From NCBI GenBank assembly GCA_052388025.1, contig JBQTIP010000106.1, positions 1 to 34,517 on the forward strand: a DNA stretch of 34,517 bases, in the 5' to 3' direction. Shown here piece by piece: positions 1 through 7,441 of the stretch. The notes under the pieces were generated by a model. That model had not been told where the DNA came from. It searched no databases and was given only the letters and a program-made list of their open reading frames with translations. Numbering within the stretch: position 1 is the stretch's first letter; the number at the start of each line of letters is the position of its first letter. The translations under genes and the position numbers were made by a program. The DNA is from JBQTIP01 sp052388025. Lineage in GTDB: Bacteria; Actinomycetota; UBA4738; HRBIN12.

Positions 1-278
1 TCGCTGCCGCCCTGGCCCATGAGCTGATCGTCGCCGCCGCTCCCGCAGATGAGGTCGTCCCCGCCCCTGCCCTTGATCGTGTCGTCGCCGCGCAGGCCCA
101 CGATGACGTCGTCGCCGGACGTTCCCCTGAGCGTCTCGGACTTGCCGGTGCCGACGATGGTGGCCGCCTGCCCGAAGCACTTGGGCGCGCCGGCCTGCGC
201 AGCAGGTATCGAGAAGAGCGCGCCGGAAAGCAGGATGGAGGCGGCGAAGAGGACGGAGATGGAACGCTTCATGTGCAT
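1..278 (-). CDS. Secreted RTX-type calcium-binding protein (C-terminus off window)
   Basis: Only the first 92 codons are in the window; the gene runs off the left edge, so its 3' end is unseen. The ATG at 278 is chosen because GGAGG lies 10 bases upstream (289-293); an ATG at 272 is possible. Residues 1 to about 29 form a signal peptide ending in AQA, so export is expected. A short segment with PKCFG and ATIVGT follows. Glycine/aspartate nonapeptide repeats of the GGxGxDxLx type then begin, which in RTX proteins bind calcium in a parallel beta roll. The start is closely similar to the RTX gene at 1598-2752, so the two are paralogues. What the protein does outside the cell is not shown by the sequence. 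Confidence 0.85.
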   Translation of the reverse strand, partial: MHMKRSISVLFAASILLSGALFSIPAAQAGAPKCFGQAATIVGTGKSETLRGTSGDDVIVGLRGDDTIKGRGGDDLICGSGGDDQLMGQGGS

Positions 279-313
279 GACGGGGAAACCTCCGCTCGGG
301 AGCAAGTGCTCGC

Positions 314-319
314 ATCCTA
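314..319 (-). promoter_or_regulatory. -10 element of the left RTX gene
   Basis: TAGGAT on the minus strand, followed by GCG, ends 35 bases before the ATG at 278, with an SD in between. The same TAGGATGCG block stands 34 bases before the paralogous RTX gene, so the match is unlikely to be chance. No convincing -35 was seen. Confidence 0.5.
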
Positions 320-364
320 CGCCGCGTGACCGCGGGGCACAGGTGGGGATTTCCCCGACCCGGG

Positions 365-370
365 TATCGT
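365..370 (+). promoter_or_regulatory. Leaderless-type -10 of the P450 gene
   Basis: TATCGT followed by 7 bases and then the GTG start at 378, with no SD. TANNNT six or seven bases before the start codon is the usual sign of a leaderless transcript in actinobacteria. The site lies in the short divergent gap shared with the left RTX gene. Confidence 0.45.
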
Positions 371-377
371 TACCCGT

Positions 378-1592
378 GTGAGCGCCGTGGAGCTGAAGTT
401 CGCCCCGTGGGATCCTTCGTTCATAGCCGACCCCTACCCCGTGTACTCGGAGCTCCGCGAGCACGGGCCGATCCACTACTTCGATGGGACGAATCAATGG
501 ATCGTGCCTCGCTACGCCGACGTCGGCCGTCTGCTGCGGGACCGTCGCTTCGGCAGGACTTTCCTGCACGTGGCCACGCACGCGGAGATGGGCAGGCCGG
601 AGGAGCCCGAACGGCTCGCGCCGTTCTGGTCCCTGATCCGCAACGGCATGCTGGACCGGGAGCCGCCGGACCACACTCGGCTGCGGCGGCTCGCTTCCAA
701 GGCGTTCACGCCTCGGGTGGTCGAGCAGTTGCGCGGCCGCATCCAGGCCATCACGGACGGGCTCGTCGACGCCGTTTCCGGCGCCGGTGAGATCGACCTC
801 ATCGCGACGATCGCCGAGCCGCTCCCGGTGACGGTGATCGCCGAGATGCTCGGAGTGCCAGATGCCGACCGACACCTGCTCCGGCCGTGGTCGGCCGACA
901 TCTGCGGGATGTATGAGCTGAATCCATCCGAGGAAACCGGGCGCACGGCGGTGCGAGCGTGCATCGAGTTCTCGGAGTACCTTCGCACGGTCTCCCGCGA
1001 GCGGCGCGCGCACCCGACCGACGATCTCATCAGCGCGCTCGCGCAAGTCGTCGAAGAGGGAGACCGGCTCACCGAGGACGAGCTCATCGGCACCTGCGTC
1101 CTGCTGCTGAACGCCGGGCACGAGGCGAGCGTGAACGTGACCGGCAACGGCTGGTGGTCGCTGTTCCGCAACCCCGATCAGTTGGCGCTGCTCCGAAGCG
1201 ACCCCTCGCTCGTGCCGACGGCGATCGAGGAGCTCATGCGCTACGACACGCCGCTGCAAATGTTCGAGCGCTGGGTCCTGGAGGACGTGGAGATCGGCGG
1301 CGCGGACGTCCCGAAGGGAGCCGAGATCGCTCTGCTCTTCGGCTCCGCAAACCGCGACCCTGCGGCGTTCGACCGGCCCGAGGTGCTCGATCTCAGGCGG
1401 GACCCGAACCCGCACATGTCGTTCGGTCTCGGCATCCACTTCTGCCTGGGCGCGCCGCTCGCCCGGCTCGAGCTGGAGATCTCGTTCACGACGCTGCTGC
1501 GCCGCCTTCCGCGGATGGAGCTTACAGCCGAGCCGGAGTGGAAGCCGAACTACATCATCCGCGGGCTGAAGGAGCTCAGGGTCAGGACCTGA
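378..1592 (+). CDS. Cytochrome P450
   Basis: A soluble bacterial class I type P450 of 404 aa, normal length for the family; it would need separate ferredoxin and reductase partners, none of which are in the window. Seen directly: the I-helix motif AGHEA (246-250), the K-helix ExxR (E285-R288), and the heme loop FGLGIHFCLG with the iron-ligating Cys356. The acid of the I-helix pair is E249, but the next residue, usually Thr, is Ala250 (Ser251 follows), as in some substrate-assisted P450s. The GTG start is preferred because a TATCGT box lies 7 bases upstream and there is no SD. The gene is divergent from one RTX gene and converges with the other, with a 5-base gap. The substrate cannot be told from sequence. 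Confidence 0.95.
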   Translation: MSAVELKFAPWDPSFIADPYPVYSELREHGPIHYFDGTNQWIVPRYADVGRLLRDRRFGRTFLHVATHAEMGRPEEPERLAPFWSLIRNGMLDREPPDHTRLRRLASKAFTPRVVEQLRGRIQAITDGLVDAVSGAGEIDLIATIAEPLPVTVIAEMLGVPDADRHLLRPWSADICGMYELNPSEETGRTAVRACIEFSEYLRTVSRERRAHPTDDLISALAQVVEEGDRLTEDELIGTCVLLLNAGHEASVNVTGNGWWSLFRNPDQLALLRSDPSLVPTAIEELMRYDTPLQMFERWVLEDVEIGGADVPKGAEIALLFGSANRDPAAFDRPEVLDLRRDPNPHMSFGLGIHFCLGAPLARLELEISFTTLLRRLPRMELTAEPEWKPNYIIRGLKELRVRT

Positions 1593-1597
1593 GGCCG

Positions 1598-2752
1598 TCA
1601 GCTCTCGCAGTTAGTGACCGTCTCCCCGTTCCGGCAGACGTCGTTGCCCTCACCGCCGTCGAGCGTATCGGTGCCGTTGCCGCCGTCGAGCCTGTCGTTG
1701 CCCCCGAGGCCCGAGATCGCGTCGTTCCCGGGTCCCGCGGCGATGTCGTTCACCGACGCGCTCCCGGTCAGGCTGTCGTCGAAACCGGAGCCGATGATGG
1801 ACGAGATCGCGGCGAGGGTGTCGGTGCCGTCCCCGGTCGCGGTGCCCGCCCCGAGGTCTACCACCACGATCCCGGGCGCGGTTGCGAAACTAGCCGTGTC
1901 CTGCCCACCCCCGCCGGTGATCATGTCGTTTCCCCCGCGTCCATCGAACGTGTTCTGCTCCGGGTCTCCGGTGAGGACATCGTCGAAGTCGGAGCCGATG
2001 ACGCCCTGGATGGCGGTGAGCGTGTCCGAGCCCCAGCCGGTGGCGGTCCCCGTGGCCAGGTTCACCGTGACGGCGCCGGGGGCGCCCGCGAAGTTCGCGG
2101 TGTCGAGGTTGCCCTCGCCGCCGTCGAACGAGTCGTCGCCCTCGCCGCCCTTGAGGACGTCGTTGCCGCCCGCGCCGAAGAGGGCGTCGTTCCCCTCGCC
2201 TCCGTGGAGGGTGTCGCCACCGTCACCGCCGGTCAGCGTGTCGTCGAAGACCGACCCGATGACCTCGTCGATCTCCGACAGGCTGTCACTGCCCCAGCCC
2301 TTCGCGTTCTCAGCCCCCAGATCGACCGTGACGGCCTTTGGTGCGGTCGCGAAGCTCGCCACGTCGTTGCTGGCGTCGGTGCCCACCAGGTCGTCGTTGC
2401 CGGCCCCCCCCACGAGGAAGCTCGAAGCACCGACGCCTCCCTTGACTACATCCTTCCCCGCATCCCCGTTCAGCTTGTCGTCGCCCGCTTGACCCAGGAG
2501 CTCGTCGTTGCCGTCGCCCCCACAGATCAGGTCGTTCCCGCCCCGGCCCCTTATGACGTCGGCACCCGCCAGGCCCACGATGACGTCGTCGCCCGTGGTG
2601 CCCTTCACATCTTCCGAAGCCTTCGTGCCGACGATGGTCGCCACTTCTCCGAAGCACTTCGGCGTGGCCGCTCGCGCCCTCGGCAGCGTAGACAGGGTGC
2701 CGGCGAGCAGTCCGGTGGTCGCGACTACTGCGATCGATCGAACGAGTCGCAT
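1598..2752 (-). CDS. Secreted RTX-type calcium-binding repeat protein
   Basis: A 384-aa exported protein. The ATG at 2752 is chosen over one 36 bases upstream because GGAGG lies 7 bases before it and a signal peptide then starts cleanly. After the signal come PKCFG and ATIVGT, then two kinds of repeat. The first kind is short GGxGxDxLx nonapeptides. The second is three copies of a module of about 50 residues that reads roughly ASFATAP, VxVDLGAG, GSDTL, IGSxFDDxLTG. The RTX family binds calcium through the Asp/Gly turns and folds outside the cell. The C-terminus ends in a short segment with two cysteines (NDVC and TNCES). It is a paralogue of the gene at the left edge. No enzymatic domain is seen, so a surface or matrix role is only a guess. 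Confidence 0.88.
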   Translation of the reverse strand: MRLVRSIAVVATTGLLAGTLSTLPRARAATPKCFGEVATIVGTKASEDVKGTTGDDVIVGLAGADVIRGRGGNDLICGGDGNDELLGQAGDDKLNGDAGKDVVKGGVGASSFLVGGAGNDDLVGTDASNDVASFATAPKAVTVDLGAENAKGWGSDSLSEIDEVIGSVFDDTLTGGDGGDTLHGGEGNDALFGAGGNDVLKGGEGDDSFDGGEGNLDTANFAGAPGAVTVNLATGTATGWGSDTLTAIQGVIGSDFDDVLTGDPEQNTFDGRGGNDMITGGGGQDTASFATAPGIVVVDLGAGTATGDGTDTLAAISSIIGSGFDDSLTGSASVNDIAAGPGNDAISGLGGNDRLDGGNGTDTLDGGEGNDVCRNGETVTNCES

Positions 2753-2786
2753 GAGGGAACCTCCATATTTCGGGGTCGAAGGCCGC

Positions 2787-2792
2787 ATCCTA
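2787..2792 (-). promoter_or_regulatory. -10 element of the right RTX gene
   Basis: TAGGAT on the minus strand ends 34 bases before the ATG at 2752. It matches in sequence and spacing the -10 of the paralogous RTX gene at the left edge. Confidence 0.5.
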
Positions 2793-2848
2793 CTACCGCG
2801 CTCGGGCAGCGGAACGGAGGCGAGGAGCCGCCGTCCCGCCTGCGGTGG

Positions 2849-2922
2849 AGCTGGCGGTCGGATTCGAACCGACGACCTAGCGATTACAAGTCGCTTGCGC
2901 TACCGGACTGCGCCACGCCAGC
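2849..2922 (-). tRNA. tRNA-Thr (anticodon UGU)
   Basis: A complete cloverleaf on the minus strand. The acceptor GCTGGCG pairs with CGCCAGC. The anticodon stem AGCGA/TCGCT encloses the loop CTTGTAA, giving anticodon TGT, which reads ACA. The T arm is GTCGG TTCGAAT CCGAC. The discriminator base is U, and the 3' CCA is encoded at 2846-2848. Confidence 0.97.
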
Positions 2923-2979
2923 TTTCCCGGAGTCTACCCCTCGCATACTCCCCAGCCTGCGAGACAATGGAGAGTATCC

Positions 2980-3282
2980 ATGAGCCCCGCAGCGCCAACC
3001 ACGGCCCCCGTCGAGGTCGACCGGCCGGCAGGCGACGAAGCCGACGAGCCGGTTCGCGTCTGGGTGGTGATCGTGTGGAACGACCCCATCAACCTCATGT
3101 CGTACGTGACGTTCGTGTTCCAGAAGCTCTTCGGTTACGACCGCGAGAAGGCCACGAAGCTCATGCTGCAAGTTCACAACGAGGGGAAGGCGGTCGTGTC
3201 AAACGGCACGAAGGAGAAGGCGGAGCACGACGTCTCTCGCCTGCACGCGCACGGCCTCTGGGCAACCATGCAGCGGGACTGA
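2980..3282 (+). CDS. clpS: ATP-dependent Clp protease adaptor ClpS
   Basis: A 100-aa adaptor that delivers N-end-rule substrates to the Clp ATPase; its partner here would be the ClpC encoded at 10425-12908. After a disordered N-terminal tail (about residues 1-25) comes the ClpS fold. It contains WNDPINLMSYV, which supplies the conserved Asn-Asp of the degron pocket, then the helix with EKATKLMLQVH, and the closing segment near VSRLHAHGLW. An SD-like GGAG lies about 8 bases before the ATG. The gene is followed after 7 bases by the DUF2017 gene, a pairing typical of actinobacteria. A CATACT box at 2944-2949 may be its -10. Confidence 0.96.
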   Translation: MSPAAPTTAPVEVDRPAGDEADEPVRVWVVIVWNDPINLMSYVTFVFQKLFGYDREKATKLMLQVHNEGKAVVSNGTKEKAEHDVSRLHAHGLWATMQRD

Positions 3283-3289
3283 GGGACAC

Positions 3290-3760
3290 GTGGCCGGGGC
3301 CTCACCGCGGATCAAGCGAACCCGCCGGGGCGAGTACCTGCTTCGCCTGCCCGAGAGCGAACGGGAGGTCCTCCGCTCGCTCCCCGCACAGCTCCGCGCG
3401 CTCCTGGCCACCGACGACCCCAGCCTCCGCCGCCTGTTCCCGCCGGCGCACGCCGACGACCCTCAGGCGAATGCCGAGTACACGCGACTCGTCCGGGACG
3501 ACCTGATGGCGGAGCGACTGGCCCGGCTGGAGATGATGGAGACGACCATCGACGCCGCGCGGCTGGATGAGGAGCAGCTCCTGGCCTGGCTGGGCGCGCT
3601 CAACGATCTCCGGCTCGTGCTCGGCACGAGACTCGACGTGACCGAGGACATGTACGAAGAGGAGGTGCCGCGCGACGATCCGCGTGCGCCGACGTTCGAG
3701 CTGTTCAGGTACCTCGGCTTCGTCGAGGAGCAGATCGTCGAGGCGCTCGCCGCCGGGTGA
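3290..3760 (+). CDS. DUF2017 family protein
   Basis: A 156-aa soluble, helix-rich, charged protein with a GTG start 7 bases after the clpS stop, so the two genes are almost certainly co-transcribed. It has the family hallmarks: an early RRGEYLLRL strand, LPAQLRALL, and a late DEEQLLAWLGALNDLRLVLG segment. DUF2017 proteins follow clpS in many actinobacteria but have no established function; a link to Clp proteolysis is inferred from position only. The 3' end overlaps the convergent rlmB gene by 56 bases. Confidence 0.85.
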   Translation: MAGASPRIKRTRRGEYLLRLPESEREVLRSLPAQLRALLATDDPSLRRLFPPAHADDPQANAEYTRLVRDDLMAERLARLEMMETTIDAARLDEEQLLAWLGALNDLRLVLGTRLDVTEDMYEEEVPRDDPRAPTFELFRYLGFVEEQIVEALAAG

Positions 3761-4526
3761 GGCCCGGGTCCGTCGGCGCCGAAGACCGACCGCGGCGCGA
3801 GGGCAACACGTAGGCATACAGAACAGCAGCCAGCGAGACCGACGCGTTGAGCGATGCCACCCGGCCGCGCATCGGGAGCGAAACCAGGGCATCGCACGAC
3901 TCCCGCACGAGCCTCGACATCCCCTCCCCTTCCGAGCCGACCACCACCGCCACTCGTCCGGAGGGGCAGCCCTCCTCGTAGACGCTCGCGGAAGCTCGCT
4001 CGTCGAGCCCTACGACGAAGAACCCCGCATCCTTCAGCCGGTCGAGCGCCCGCGCGATGTTCGCGACCCGGGCGTGGGGGAGGTGCAGCAGCGCCCCGGC
4101 GGATGCCCGAACTGCCGCGGGCGTAACCGGCGCGGCGCGGCGGATCCGGGACACGAGCATCGCGACCCCGGCCGCCTCGGCGGAGCGAGCCGCGGCGCCG
4201 AGATTCTGGGGATCCGTGATCCCGTCGAGGGCGACCACGACGTCGTCGGCGGCGAACGGCCACGAGGAGAGATCGCGCTCGGAGAGCTCGCGGACGTGAC
4301 CGGTCCGCGCCGCGACACCCTGATGATCGCTCGCGAGCGCATCCAGCTCGCGCCGAGGAACCGAGCGGATCGGGATGCCGGCGCGCTCGGCCGCCGAGAG
4401 GACATCGCGAAGACCGACCGCGGCCCGAGGCGCTTGCGCCACAAGGATCTCCCGGGCCCGGCCGGAGCTGATGGCCTCCGCCACAGCCCGCCGGCCGGCG
4501 ACGACGGGGCCCGAGCGCTCCGTCAC
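3705..4526 (-). CDS. rlmB: 23S rRNA 2'-O-methyltransferase, SpoU/RlmB family
   Basis: A 273-aa SPOUT-class methyltransferase expected to methylate the 2'-O of a guanosine in 23S rRNA (G2251 in E. coli numbering) using S-adenosylmethionine. An N-terminal substrate-binding domain begins with VVAGRRAVAEAI. The knotted catalytic domain follows with its three motifs: DGITDPQNLGAAARSAEAAG, then VVVGSEGEGMSRLV, then SLPMRGRVASLNASVS. The GTG start overlaps the ispF stop (GTGA), so translation is probably coupled; reading through to an upstream start would only add ispF antiframe sequence. The basic C-terminal tail overlaps the DUF2017 gene on the other strand. Assignment to RlmB rather than another SpoU enzyme rests on overall family resemblance and on its position after ispF. 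Confidence 0.9.
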   Translation of the reverse strand: MTERSGPVVAGRRAVAEAISSGRAREILVAQAPRAAVGLRDVLSAAERAGIPIRSVPRRELDALASDHQGVAARTGHVRELSERDLSSWPFAADDVVVALDGITDPQNLGAAARSAEAAGVAMLVSRIRRAAPVTPAAVRASAGALLHLPHARVANIARALDRLKDAGFFVVGLDERASASVYEEGCPSGRVAVVVGSEGEGMSRLVRESCDALVSLPMRGRVASLNASVSLAAVLYAYVLPSRRGRSSAPTDPGLTRRRAPRRSAPRRSRGT

Positions 4527-4999
4527 CCGGTCGTCAGCACCGCGAGCGCGATGCAGGCGGCCCCGTCCCCGGTCAGACCCAATCCCTCCGGCCGAGAAGC
4601 CTTCACCGACACGCGGTCGACCGGCACGCCGAGGGCGGCGGCCAGGTTCCGGCGCATCTCCTCCCGGTGCGGAGCGATCGCGGGGCGCTCGGTCAATACC
4701 GTCAAGTCGGTCGACCACGGCGCCAGCCCATGCTCCGCCACCGCCGCCACCGTGCGAGCCAGGAGATCGAGTCCGGCGATGCCGGCGATCTCCGGGTCGC
4801 CATCGGGGAAGCGCTCCCCGATGTCCCCGAGGCCGGCGGCCCCGAGTAGCGCATCGGCCAGCGCATGACAGACGACATCCGCGTCGGAGTGTCCGGCCAG
4901 ACCGGGCTCGTTCTCGAACAGGACTCCCCCAAGGTAGAGCGTTCGGCCCAGCTCCCGCGGATGCACGTCGAAGCCGAGCCCGAACCGGCTCTCAGGCAC
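4523..4999 (-). CDS. ispF: 2-C-methyl-D-erythritol 2,4-cyclodiphosphate synthase
   Basis: The MEP pathway enzyme that cyclises CDP-methylerythritol phosphate to MEcPP with release of CMP; the family works as a zinc-dependent trimer. At 158 aa it has family length. Visible: the metal-binding GFDVHP near the start, AGHSDADVV carrying a second metal-binding His, GDIGERFPD, and the C-terminal KASRPEGLGLTGDGAA with the conserved Glu. It overlaps ispD by 8 bases upstream and rlmB by 3 bases downstream, so it sits inside a translationally coupled run. Confidence 0.97.
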   Translation of the reverse strand: MPESRFGLGFDVHPRELGRTLYLGGVLFENEPGLAGHSDADVVCHALADALLGAAGLGDIGERFPDGDPEIAGIAGLDLLARTVAAVAEHGLAPWSTDLTVLTERPAIAPHREEMRRNLAAALGVPVDRVSVKASRPEGLGLTGDGAACIALAVLTTG

Positions 5000-5675
5000 G
5001 GTGCGTCTCCGTCACGACCCGCTCCGCCCTCTCGAGGTCGGCGGCGGTGGTGATCTTGAAGTTGCCGGCATCCCCCGGCACGGCGCGCACTCGATATCCG
5101 GCCCATTCCAGAACGGCGGCGTCGTCGGTGAACTCGAGACCTGCCTTCTCTGCGCGCGCGTGCGCATCCCGCAGCGCCGACGTCGCGAAAGCCTGCGGGG
5201 TCTGCGCGAGCCCCAGCTCCGCACGGGCCTCGGTTTCCAAGACGAGCCCGTCGCGAACCCGCTTCACCGTGTCCCCGACCGGGATCACCGGGATCGCACC
5301 CTCCGCATCCACGAGACCCCCGAGCACGGCAGAGAAGAGATCGGGCGACGCGAACGGCCGGGCCGCGTCGTGACAGAAGACGGCCGGAGCGTCGGCGGGA
5401 ACAACGGCGAGCCCCGCGCGAACCGACGCCTGCCGTGTAGGGCCGCCGGGAACTACGGCGACGGGCTTCGAAGCATCCCACGCCGACCGCGCGCTCTCCA
5501 CTCGTCCCTCCGGCACCGTCACCACGATCGAAGTTACCGCCGCACAGGCCGCGGCAGCCTCCACGGCAAACGCCACTAGCGGCCGTCCGCCGATCTGAAG
5601 GAAGGCCTTGGGCTCACCGTGCCCGAGCCGCTCGCCCGAGCCGGCGGCCAGGATGATCGCGACCGCTCCCGGCAT
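4992..5675 (-). CDS. ispD: 2-C-methyl-D-erythritol 4-phosphate cytidylyltransferase
   Basis: The third MEP pathway enzyme; it transfers CMP from CTP to methylerythritol phosphate. It is 227 aa and a single nucleotidyltransferase domain. Visible: the glycine-rich CTP loop AAGSGERLG with the following PKAF (family usually PKQF), HDAARPF in the middle, and the substrate-binding GNFKITTAADL near the end. The ATG overlaps the stop of the PIN/TRAM gene (ATGA), and the 3' end overlaps ispF by 8 bases. IspD and IspF are separate proteins here, not the IspDF fusion found in some bacteria. Confidence 0.97.
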   Translation of the reverse strand: MPGAVAIILAAGSGERLGHGEPKAFLQIGGRPLVAFAVEAAAACAAVTSIVVTVPEGRVESARSAWDASKPVAVVPGGPTRQASVRAGLAVVPADAPAVFCHDAARPFASPDLFSAVLGGLVDAEGAIPVIPVGDTVKRVRDGLVLETEARAELGLAQTPQAFATSALRDAHARAEKAGLEFTDDAAVLEWAGYRVRAVPGDAGNFKITTAADLERAERVVTETHRA

Positions 5676-6754
5676 CAGGACGAGCCGGGCTTCGCCATCG
5701 CAGCGAAGACCAGGCGACCGGTGGAGGTCTGGAGCACGTTCGTCACGCGAACCGACACGTCGTCGCCGATACGATCCCGAGCGTCCTCGACCACGACCAT
5801 CGTCCCGTCCTCGAGGTATCCGACCCCCTGCCCGTGCTCCCGTCCCTCCTTGATCAGCTTGATCGATACCTCATCCCCAGGCATGAACGGAACCCGGAAC
5901 GCCGCCGCGAGCGTGTTCACCTGCCGCACCGGCACGGATAGGGCCTCGGCCACCTTGGCGAGATTTGCATCGGAGGTCACCAGCGACCCGCTCCGCTCGC
6001 GAGCCAGCCGGACGAGCGCGGCATCCACATCGGTCACTCCGGCCTCCTCGACCAGCACGACTTCTACGGTCGGGGCACGCTGCAGCTCGGCGAGCACGTC
6101 GAGTCCCCTCCTGCCCCGGGCGCGACGCCTCGGATCCGAGGCGTCGGCCACGCGCTGCAGCTCTTGCAGCACACCGGAATGGATCAACAGCGAGCCGGAG
6201 AGGAACCCCGTGCTCACGAGGTCGGCAATGCGCCCGTCGATCAGGGCACTGGTGTCGATGACGCTGACCTCGGCTCGGCCGACACCGGCCGCGCGCGGCT
6301 TGAGGCCGACCATGGCGAAGAGCTCGTCTTTCTTGGCCCGCCCAACCCGGTATCCAAGCGAGGACAGGGTGAGATAGACGAACACGATGGCGGGCCACGC
6401 CGCTCCCGGAGGGAGTCGTAGCAGGGGGGAGGTGCCGAGCGCAGCGATGACCAGCCCGACGACGAGCCCTGCGGTCCCGGCCGCCATCTCCGGCGCAGGC
6501 GTCCGGCGGATGTCCCGCTCCAATCCCGACACGGCCCGGGCTGTGGTGCGGCCGATGATTCCGCCGATCACATACCCGAGGCAGGAGCCCAAGAACACGA
6601 ACAGCAAGGTCTTGCCCGTGGTCTCGGTGCCGATCTCCGTCCCGACTTGGAACCCCGCGGTTCCGAACAGGGCGACGAAGATGAGACGAACGGCTTCGAC
6701 GAGGGGTCCGCGAGGCTCGGGATACGAGGGATGGTGCTCGTCAGAGTCGGTCAC
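5675..6754 (-). CDS. PIN/TRAM domain membrane protein (YacL-like)
   Basis: About 359 aa. The N-terminal third carries four probable membrane helices (roughly residues 21-37, 49-70, 91-109 and 119-137). It is followed by a PIN nuclease-like domain starting SVIDTSALIDGRIADLV, with acidic residues D167 and D173 placed as in PIN active sites. A TRAM domain (about 290-352, FMPGDEVSIKLIKEG onward) could bind RNA. This is the YacL architecture, which often neighbours carD and ispD; no substrate is established. The start is uncertain: GTG at 6754 removes a poorly conserved leader, and a GTG at 6793 would add 13 residues. The stop overlaps the ispD start. Confidence 0.88.
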   Translation of the reverse strand: MTDSDEHHPSYPEPRGPLVEAVRLIFVALFGTAGFQVGTEIGTETTGKTLLFVFLGSCLGYVIGGIIGRTTARAVSGLERDIRRTPAPEMAAGTAGLVVGLVIAALGTSPLLRLPPGAAWPAIVFVYLTLSSLGYRVGRAKKDELFAMVGLKPRAAGVGRAEVSVIDTSALIDGRIADLVSTGFLSGSLLIHSGVLQELQRVADASDPRRRARGRRGLDVLAELQRAPTVEVVLVEEAGVTDVDAALVRLARERSGSLVTSDANLAKVAEALSVPVRQVNTLAAAFRVPFMPGDEVSIKLIKEGREHGQGVGYLEDGTMVVVEDARDRIGDDVSVRVTNVLQTSTGRLVFAAMAKPGSS

Positions 6755-6845
6755 GAGGTTACGCTGCCCCCTATCGGCTCCACGCGCAAGCACCCAGCCG
6801 TTCCCACGCGAGCGACGACCGCTTGCCCGGACGGGCGTGGATGGA

Positions 6846-7355
6846 CTAGAAGCCCGCCAGGACCCGGGACTGGTGCGACTCGTCCAGCACCTTGTCGATC
6901 ATGGCCCCGGTCTTCTCATCGGTACCGCCCGTGGCGTACGTGAGCTCCGAGATAAGGATCTGACGGGCCTTGATCACCATCCGCTTCTCTCCCGCGGACA
7001 GCCCCTTTTCCCGCTCCCTGATCGAGAGGTTCCTGACGACCTCGGCCACCTGGTAGATGTCACCGGAGCGCAGCTTCTCGATGTTGTTCTTGAAGCGCCG
7101 GCTCCAGTTGGCGGCCATCGTCGACTCGTCCTCCTTGAGGACGTTCAGGACCTTCTTGACCTCGTTCTTGCCGACGACCTGGCGGAGGCCGACCTCCTCG
7201 GTGCTTTCGACCGGCACCATGAGCGTAAGATCGCCGTAGGCGACCCGGAGCACCAGGTACTTCCTTCGCTCGCCGAGGAATTCCCTTACGCGAAGCTCTT
7301 CGATGACTGCGGCGCCGTGTTCCGGATGAACTACTGTGTCGCCCTTGCGGAACAC
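6846..7355 (-). CDS. carD: CarD family RNA polymerase-binding regulator
   Basis: A 169-aa global transcription factor that in mycobacteria binds the RNA polymerase beta lobe and stabilises open complexes, notably at rRNA promoters. The N-terminal Tudor-like RNA polymerase interaction domain starts VFRKGDTVVHPEHG. The helical DNA-interacting domain contains NWSRRFKNNIEKL, whose Trp corresponds to the residue that wedges into the upstream edge of the bubble. GTG at 7355 is chosen because GAGGGGG stands 5 bases before it and the CarD fold begins at once. It lies between radA and the PIN/TRAM gene, all on the same strand. Confidence 0.95.
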   Translation of the reverse strand: MFRKGDTVVHPEHGAAVIEELRVREFLGERRKYLVLRVAYGDLTLMVPVESTEEVGLRQVVGKNEVKKVLNVLKEDESTMAANWSRRFKNNIEKLRSGDIYQVAEVVRNLSIREREKGLSAGEKRMVIKARQILISELTYATGGTDEKTGAMIDKVLDESHQSRVLAGF

Positions 7356-7382
7356 AGAACCCCCTCGCGATCGGAAGAAGAC

Positions 7383-7396
7383 GGTCCAACTGGACC
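7383..7396. promoter_or_regulatory. Small inverted repeat in the carD leader
   Basis: GGTCC, 4 bases, GGACC, placed just downstream of the predicted carD -10. It could be an operator or simply a leader hairpin; the arms are short, so chance is possible. Confidence 0.25.
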
Positions 7397-7397
7397 A

Positions 7398-7427
7398 AAG
7401 ATAGCACGGGGGCCCTGGGCACGGCAA
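7398..7427 (-). promoter_or_regulatory. Predicted carD promoter
   Basis: On the minus strand, TTGCCG (7422-7427) and TATCTT (7398-7403) are separated by 18 bases, about 43 bases before the carD GTG. It lies in the 86-base gap after the radA stop, giving carD its own promoter. Confidence 0.5.
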
Positions 7428-7441
7428 ATCAAACGCGCAGG

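Noticed and set aside
1598..2752. Regularly spaced repeats resembling a CRISPR-like array
   Set aside because: The repeats are codon-phased and encode Gly/Asp nonapeptides and 50-residue modules; there are no constant repeats with unique spacers.
1..2922. An integrated element attached to tRNA-Thr(UGU)
   Set aside because: The accessory RTX/P450 patch does lie at the tRNA 3' side, but there is no integrase and I found no repeated tRNA end; the left boundary is outside the window.
959..2983. A long open frame on the plus strand across the P450 end and the RTX gene
   Set aside because: It is the antisense of a repeat-rich, GC-rich RTX gene and reads through a tRNA; the composition is low-complexity Val/Ala/Arg and no domain is seen.
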